This document shows positions 6,305 through 8,441 of a stretch of 8,441 bases of DNA, piece after piece. Numbering within the stretch: the stretch's first letter is position 1; each line of letters begins with the position of its first letter. The stretch is from Hydrogenophaga sp. GTDB taxonomy: Bacteria; Pseudomonadota; Gammaproteobacteria; Burkholderiales; Burkholderiaceae_C. The notes under the pieces are model-generated. The model was not told the origin of the DNA, ran no database searches, and worked only from the letters and a program-made list of their open reading frames with translations. Location: assembly GCA_025458415.1 (NCBI GenBank), contig JALOSN010000152.1, forward strand, positions 1-8,441, in the 5' to 3' direction. A program made the position numbers and the translations under genes.

Positions 6305-6670
6305 ATGATGGATTGGGTCAAACGGGTCTACGGCAAGTATGCGGACTTTTCGGGGCGCGCGCGCCGCAAGGAGTACTGGTTCTTCTTCCTGTTCTTCCTG
6401 CTGGTGCTGATCGGCCTGTCCATCGTGGACACCGTGCTGGGCACCTACAGCGAGTCCCGGCAGATCGGCCTGCTGGCCGGGCTGTTCTGGCTCGGTTCCC
6501 TGCTGCCCTCGATCGCGTTGGGGGTGCGCCGCCTGCACGACATCGGCCGCAGCGGCTGGTGGTTGCTGCTGGCCTTTCTGCCGCTGATCGGTCCGGTGGT
6601 GCTGCTGGTGTTCGCCGTGCTCGACAGCCAGCCGGGCGACAACGCCTACGGACCCAACCCGAAGACCTGA
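6305..6670 (+). CDS. DUF805 family inner-membrane protein
   Basis: 121 residues. The family signature is complete: FSGRARRKEYW (15-25), a hydrophobic hairpin (26-46), a further membrane segment (55-73), RRLHDIGRSGWW (75-86), a last membrane segment (87-106) and the C-terminal PGDNAYGPNP (110-119). DUF805 proteins resemble E. coli YhaH/YhaI; their function is not established. The start at 6305 is set by the AGGAGG eight bases upstream. The gene ends 32 bases before pyrF, but pyrF appears to have its own promoter in that gap. It is divergent from the EamA transporter, and the two share a 92-base promoter region. Confidence 0.9.
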   Translation: MMDWVKRVYGKYADFSGRARRKEYWFFFLFFLLVLIGLSIVDTVLGTYSESRQIGLLAGLFWLGSLLPSIALGVRRLHDIGRSGWWLLLAFLPLIGPVVLLVFAVLDSQPGDNAYGPNPKT

Positions 6671-6689
6671 GCGGTTGCAGGGCGCCACT

Positions 6690-6695
6690 TAAAAT
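6690..6695 (+). promoter_or_regulatory. Putative -10 element for pyrF (TAAAAT)
   Basis: TAAAAT is followed by seven bases (CGGCGCC) and the pyrF ATG at 6703. The spacing puts the expected transcription start on the A of the start codon, implying a leaderless mRNA. No Shine-Dalgarno lies between, and the -35 region is unremarkable. Confidence 0.55.
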
Positions 6696-6702
6696 CGGCG
6701 CC

Positions 6703-7545
6703 ATGACCTTTCTCGACATGCTGCGTGGCGCCGAGCGCCAGAACCGTTCCCTGCTGTGTGTGGGCCTGGACCCCGATCCGGCGCGGTTCCCGGCCGGCAT
6801 GAAGGGCGACGCGTCCCGCATCTACGACTTCTGCGCGGCCATCGTCGAGGCCACGGCCGACCAGGTCATTGCCTTCAAGCCGCAGATCGCCTACTTCGCG
6901 GCGCACCGGGCCGAGGACCAGCTGGAGAGGCTGATGCGGCACATGCGCGCGTTGGCGCCGCAGGTGCCGGTCATCCTGGATGCCAAACGTGGCGACATCG
7001 GCAGCACCGCCGAGCAGTACGCCATCGAGGCCTTCGAGCGCTACGGTGCCGACGCGGTCACCCTCTCGCCTTTCATGGGCTTCGACTCGGTCCAGCCCTA
7101 CCTGAGGTACGAAGGCAAGGGCGCCTTCCTGCTGTGCCGCACCTCCAACCCGGGCGGTGACGACCTGCAGAACCAGCACCTGGCCTCGGTCGAGGGTCAG
7201 CCTCGCCTGTACGAGCACGTGGCCCGGCTGGCGCAGGGTCCCTGGAACCTCAACGGCCAGCTCGGGCTGGTGGTCGGTGCCACCTACCCGGCCGAAATCG
7301 AACGCGTGCGCGAACTGGCCCCCACGCTGCCGCTGCTGATTCCGGGGGTGGGTGCGCAGGGGGGTGATGCCGTGGCCACGGTCCGAGCCGGTTACCGTGC
7401 GCAAGGCGCGGAAACCACCGGTGCGGTGATCGTCAACTCGTCCCGCTCCGTGCTGTACGCCTCGTCGGGGGATGACTTCGCTGCCGCGGCGCGGTGCGAG
7501 GCCCAGCGCACGCGCGACCTGCTGGAAGCGGCCAGGGTCGCCTGA
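6703..7545 (+). CDS. pyrF: Orotidine 5'-phosphate decarboxylase, type 2
   Basis: 280 residues, close to the length of type 2 (subfamily 2) enzymes. PyrF decarboxylates OMP to UMP, the last step of de novo pyrimidine synthesis. Visible motifs of the TIM barrel are LLCVGLDPDPARFP (17-30), IAFKPQIAYFAA (56-67), the catalytic LDAKRGDIGSTA (92-103, with Lys95 between the two aspartates 93 and 98), LSPFMGFDSVQPY (121-133), LLCRTSNPGG (143-152), IPGVGAQGGD (213-222) and the phosphate-binding end VNSSR (244-248). ATG 6703 was chosen because the family's N-terminal MTFLDML begins there and a TAAAAT lies seven bases upstream. The frame is open further 5' but that part overlaps the DUF805 gene. The gene is intact. 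Confidence 0.96.
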   Translation: MTFLDMLRGAERQNRSLLCVGLDPDPARFPAGMKGDASRIYDFCAAIVEATADQVIAFKPQIAYFAAHRAEDQLERLMRHMRALAPQVPVILDAKRGDIGSTAEQYAIEAFERYGADAVTLSPFMGFDSVQPYLRYEGKGAFLLCRTSNPGGDDLQNQHLASVEGQPRLYEHVARLAQGPWNLNGQLGLVVGATYPAEIERVRELAPTLPLLIPGVGAQGGDAVATVRAGYRAQGAETTGAVIVNSSRSVLYASSGDDFAAAARCEAQRTRDLLEAARVA

Positions 7546-7559
7546 CGCGCCGGCGACAG

Positions 7560-7584
7560 GACGGGGGGGACAGAACGCCCCGTC
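7560..7584 (+). terminator. Hairpin between pyrF and the GST gene
   Basis: GACGGGG and CCCCGTC form a 7-bp perfect stem with an 11-base loop, starting 14 bases after the pyrF stop codon. No T run follows, so it is at most a weak or factor-assisted terminator. Its place just ahead of a possible GST promoter fits a transcription boundary. Confidence 0.4.
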
Positions 7585-7589
7585 GTCCC

Positions 7590-7595
7590 TACCAT
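7590..7595 (+). promoter_or_regulatory. Possible -10 element for the GST gene (TACCAT)
   Basis: TACCAT fits the TANNNT core and lies 28 bases before the GST ATG, leaving a short leader with a good Shine-Dalgarno. The -35 region is not recognisable, so support is weak. Confidence 0.3.
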
Positions 7596-7610
7596 GCGCC
7601 GTCCACGCCA

Positions 7611-7616
7611 GAGGAG
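7611..7616 (+). promoter_or_regulatory. Shine-Dalgarno GAGGAG deciding the GST start
   Basis: GAGGAG lies seven bases before the ATG at 7624. It rules against the in-frame ATG at 7594, which would add ten Arg-rich residues that do not belong to the fold. Confidence 0.7.
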
Positions 7617-7623
7617 ATCGTGC

Positions 7624-8241
7624 ATGAAGCTGTATGTGTCGCCACGTGCGCCCAACCCGCGGCGGGTGCTGATGTTCCTGGTCGAGAAACAGGTGCAGGG
7701 CCTGGACCTGGTGAATGTCGACCTCAATGCCCAGGAGCACAAGAGCGAGGCCTACCGCTCCAAAAGCCCGCTGGCGCGCGTGCCGGCGCTGGAACTGCAC
7801 GACGGTCGGGTGCTCACCGAGACGCGAGCCATCTGCACCTACATGGAGGGTCTGCATCCGGAACCCAACCTCATGGGACGCCATGCCGAGGAGCGCGCCT
7901 TCATCGAAATGGCCGACCGGCGGGTGGAATGGCACCTGATGCTGGCAGCCGCCAACTGCATCCGCCACACGCACCCGGGGCTGGCGCCGCTGGAGCAGCC
8001 GCAGTTTCCCGATTTTGGCCAGTCGCAGGGCCTGAAATTCCGCGAGGCGGCGGCCTGGCTCGACAGCGAGCTTCAGAAGCACGCGTGGGTCGCCGGTGAG
8101 CGCTTCACCATCGCCGACATCACGGCCTTCTGCACGGTGGAATTCGCCCGCCTGATGCGCTTCAAGCCGGCCGAGGCGGGCCTGCCCGCGCTGGACGACT
8201 GGCACCGGCGCGTGGCCGCACGCCCCAGCGCCCTGGTCTGA
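7624..8241 (+). CDS. Glutathione S-transferase family protein
   Basis: 205 residues with the two-domain cytosolic GST layout. The N-terminal thioredoxin-like domain (about 1-80) starts with the strand MKLYVSPRAPNPRRV, where Ser6 is the likely glutathione-contacting residue. It then has the cis-proline site VPALEL (53-58) and the glutathione-binding ETRAICTYME (66-75, Thr in place of the usual Ser). The all-helical C-terminal domain holds the conserved N-capping box FTIADITA (161-168). Such enzymes conjugate glutathione to electrophiles or act as glutathione-dependent lyases or reductases; the substrate cannot be told. The gene sits 78 bases after pyrF with its own ribosome-binding site, and converges on a thioesterase gene 23 bases away. 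Confidence 0.92.
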   Translation: MKLYVSPRAPNPRRVLMFLVEKQVQGLDLVNVDLNAQEHKSEAYRSKSPLARVPALELHDGRVLTETRAICTYMEGLHPEPNLMGRHAEERAFIEMADRRVEWHLMLAAANCIRHTHPGLAPLEQPQFPDFGQSQGLKFREAAAWLDSELQKHAWVAGERFTIADITAFCTVEFARLMRFKPAEAGLPALDDWHRRVAARPSALV

Positions 8242-8252
8242 ACCGGATCGCC

Positions 8253-8283
8253 CCGGGCCACCGCTCAGAGCGGGGCTGGCCGG
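8253..8283. terminator. Hairpin between the convergent GST and thioesterase genes
   Basis: An inner palindrome CCGCTC-A-GAGCGG (8261-8273) is flanked by CCGGGCCA on the left and TGGCCGG on the right. These can extend the stem with a small unpaired bulge. It spans the stop codon of the minus-strand gene and begins 11 bases after the GST stop, a natural place for a two-way transcription stop. There is no T run on either side, so the role is inferred from position and symmetry. Confidence 0.4.
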
Positions 8284-8441
8284 GTGCTGTCGAACTGGGC
8301 GCGGGCGCTGCTGGCCAGCGCCATCTCCCCCGGGGTTTCCGGGGTCCAGGTGTCGACCTGAATCGGGCGGCCTTCCTGGTCGATGGCCACCAGCACCACC
8401 AGGGCTTCGGCGGTCTTTTCCATCCGGCCGCTGCGCAGGTC
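8265..8441 (-). CDS. Probable acyl-CoA thioesterase (hot-dog fold), C-terminal part; 5' end outside window
   Basis: The last 58 codons of a minus-strand gene that enters from the right edge. The peptide reads RMEKTAEALVVLVAIDQEG, then RPIQV and a TWTPETP segment, ending in a short variable tail. This matches my memory of the C-terminal strand of acyl-CoA hydrolases of the YciA/acyl-CoA thioesterase group, where an alternating hydrophobic strand (VLVAID) is followed by a proline-rich turn. Such enzymes hydrolyse acyl-CoA to free acid and CoA. The catalytic part is outside the window, so the family call is moderate. Confidence 0.65.
   Translation of the reverse strand, partial: DLRSGRMEKTAEALVVLVAIDQEGRPIQVDTWTPETPGEMALASSARAQFDSTRPAPL

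Noticed and set aside
6646..8205. A 519-codon open minus-strand frame over pyrF and the GST gene
   Set aside because: Both plus-strand genes have complete catalytic motifs and start signals; the antisense frame has no recognisable domain.

Overview
The window is an ordinary, very GC-rich stretch of bacterial chromosome. Gene content and order (purK then Sua5/TsaC; tsaB-rimI-family 4 uracil-DNA glycosylase; type 2 pyrF; DUF805; SemiSWEET) and protein similarity as I recall it point to a betaproteobacterium of the order Burkholderiales, most likely a Comamonadaceae-like lineage. I see no mobile elements, CRISPR arrays, rRNA or tRNA genes, and no gene-free stretch longer than about 100 bases.

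Layout, left to right. The 3' end of purK (+) is followed after 4 bases by a full-length Sua5-type tsaC (+) whose reading frame is broken near base 410. A convergent pair on the minus strand follows: a small SemiSWEET transporter and, upstream of it, dacB, a periplasmic D-Ala-D-Ala carboxypeptidase. dacB diverges from the plus-strand operon tsaB-rimI-udg; udg is also frame-broken, near base 4800. An EamA-family transporter (-) converges on udg and diverges from a DUF805 membrane protein (+), which is followed by pyrF (+), a glutathione S-transferase (+) and, convergent at the right edge, the 3' end of a probable hot-dog-fold acyl-CoA thioesterase (-).

How they fit together. PurK (purine) and PyrF (pyrimidine) make nucleotides. 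TsaC and TsaB belong to the same t6A tRNA-modification pathway: TsaC makes threonylcarbamoyl-AMP and TsaB is the scaffold of the transfer complex. RimI acetylates ribosomal protein bS18 and is commonly paired with tsaB. The glycosylase removes uracil from DNA. DacB trims cell-wall peptides.

Most notable observations. (1) tsaC and udg each lack a short internal piece of conserved protein, with a frame change at the same point, while all other genes look intact. This looks like two small out-of-frame deletions or assembly faults. (2) Several genes have a TANNNT- or NATAAT-like -10 hexamer only 6-10 bases before the ATG and no Shine-Dalgarno sequence, which suggests leaderless or near-leaderless transcripts; two other genes have a -10-like hexamer followed by a normal leader with a clear Shine-Dalgarno. 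(3) A run of eight G sits at the rimI/udg overlap, where one extra G would fuse the two frames. I found no convincing new multi-gene system.
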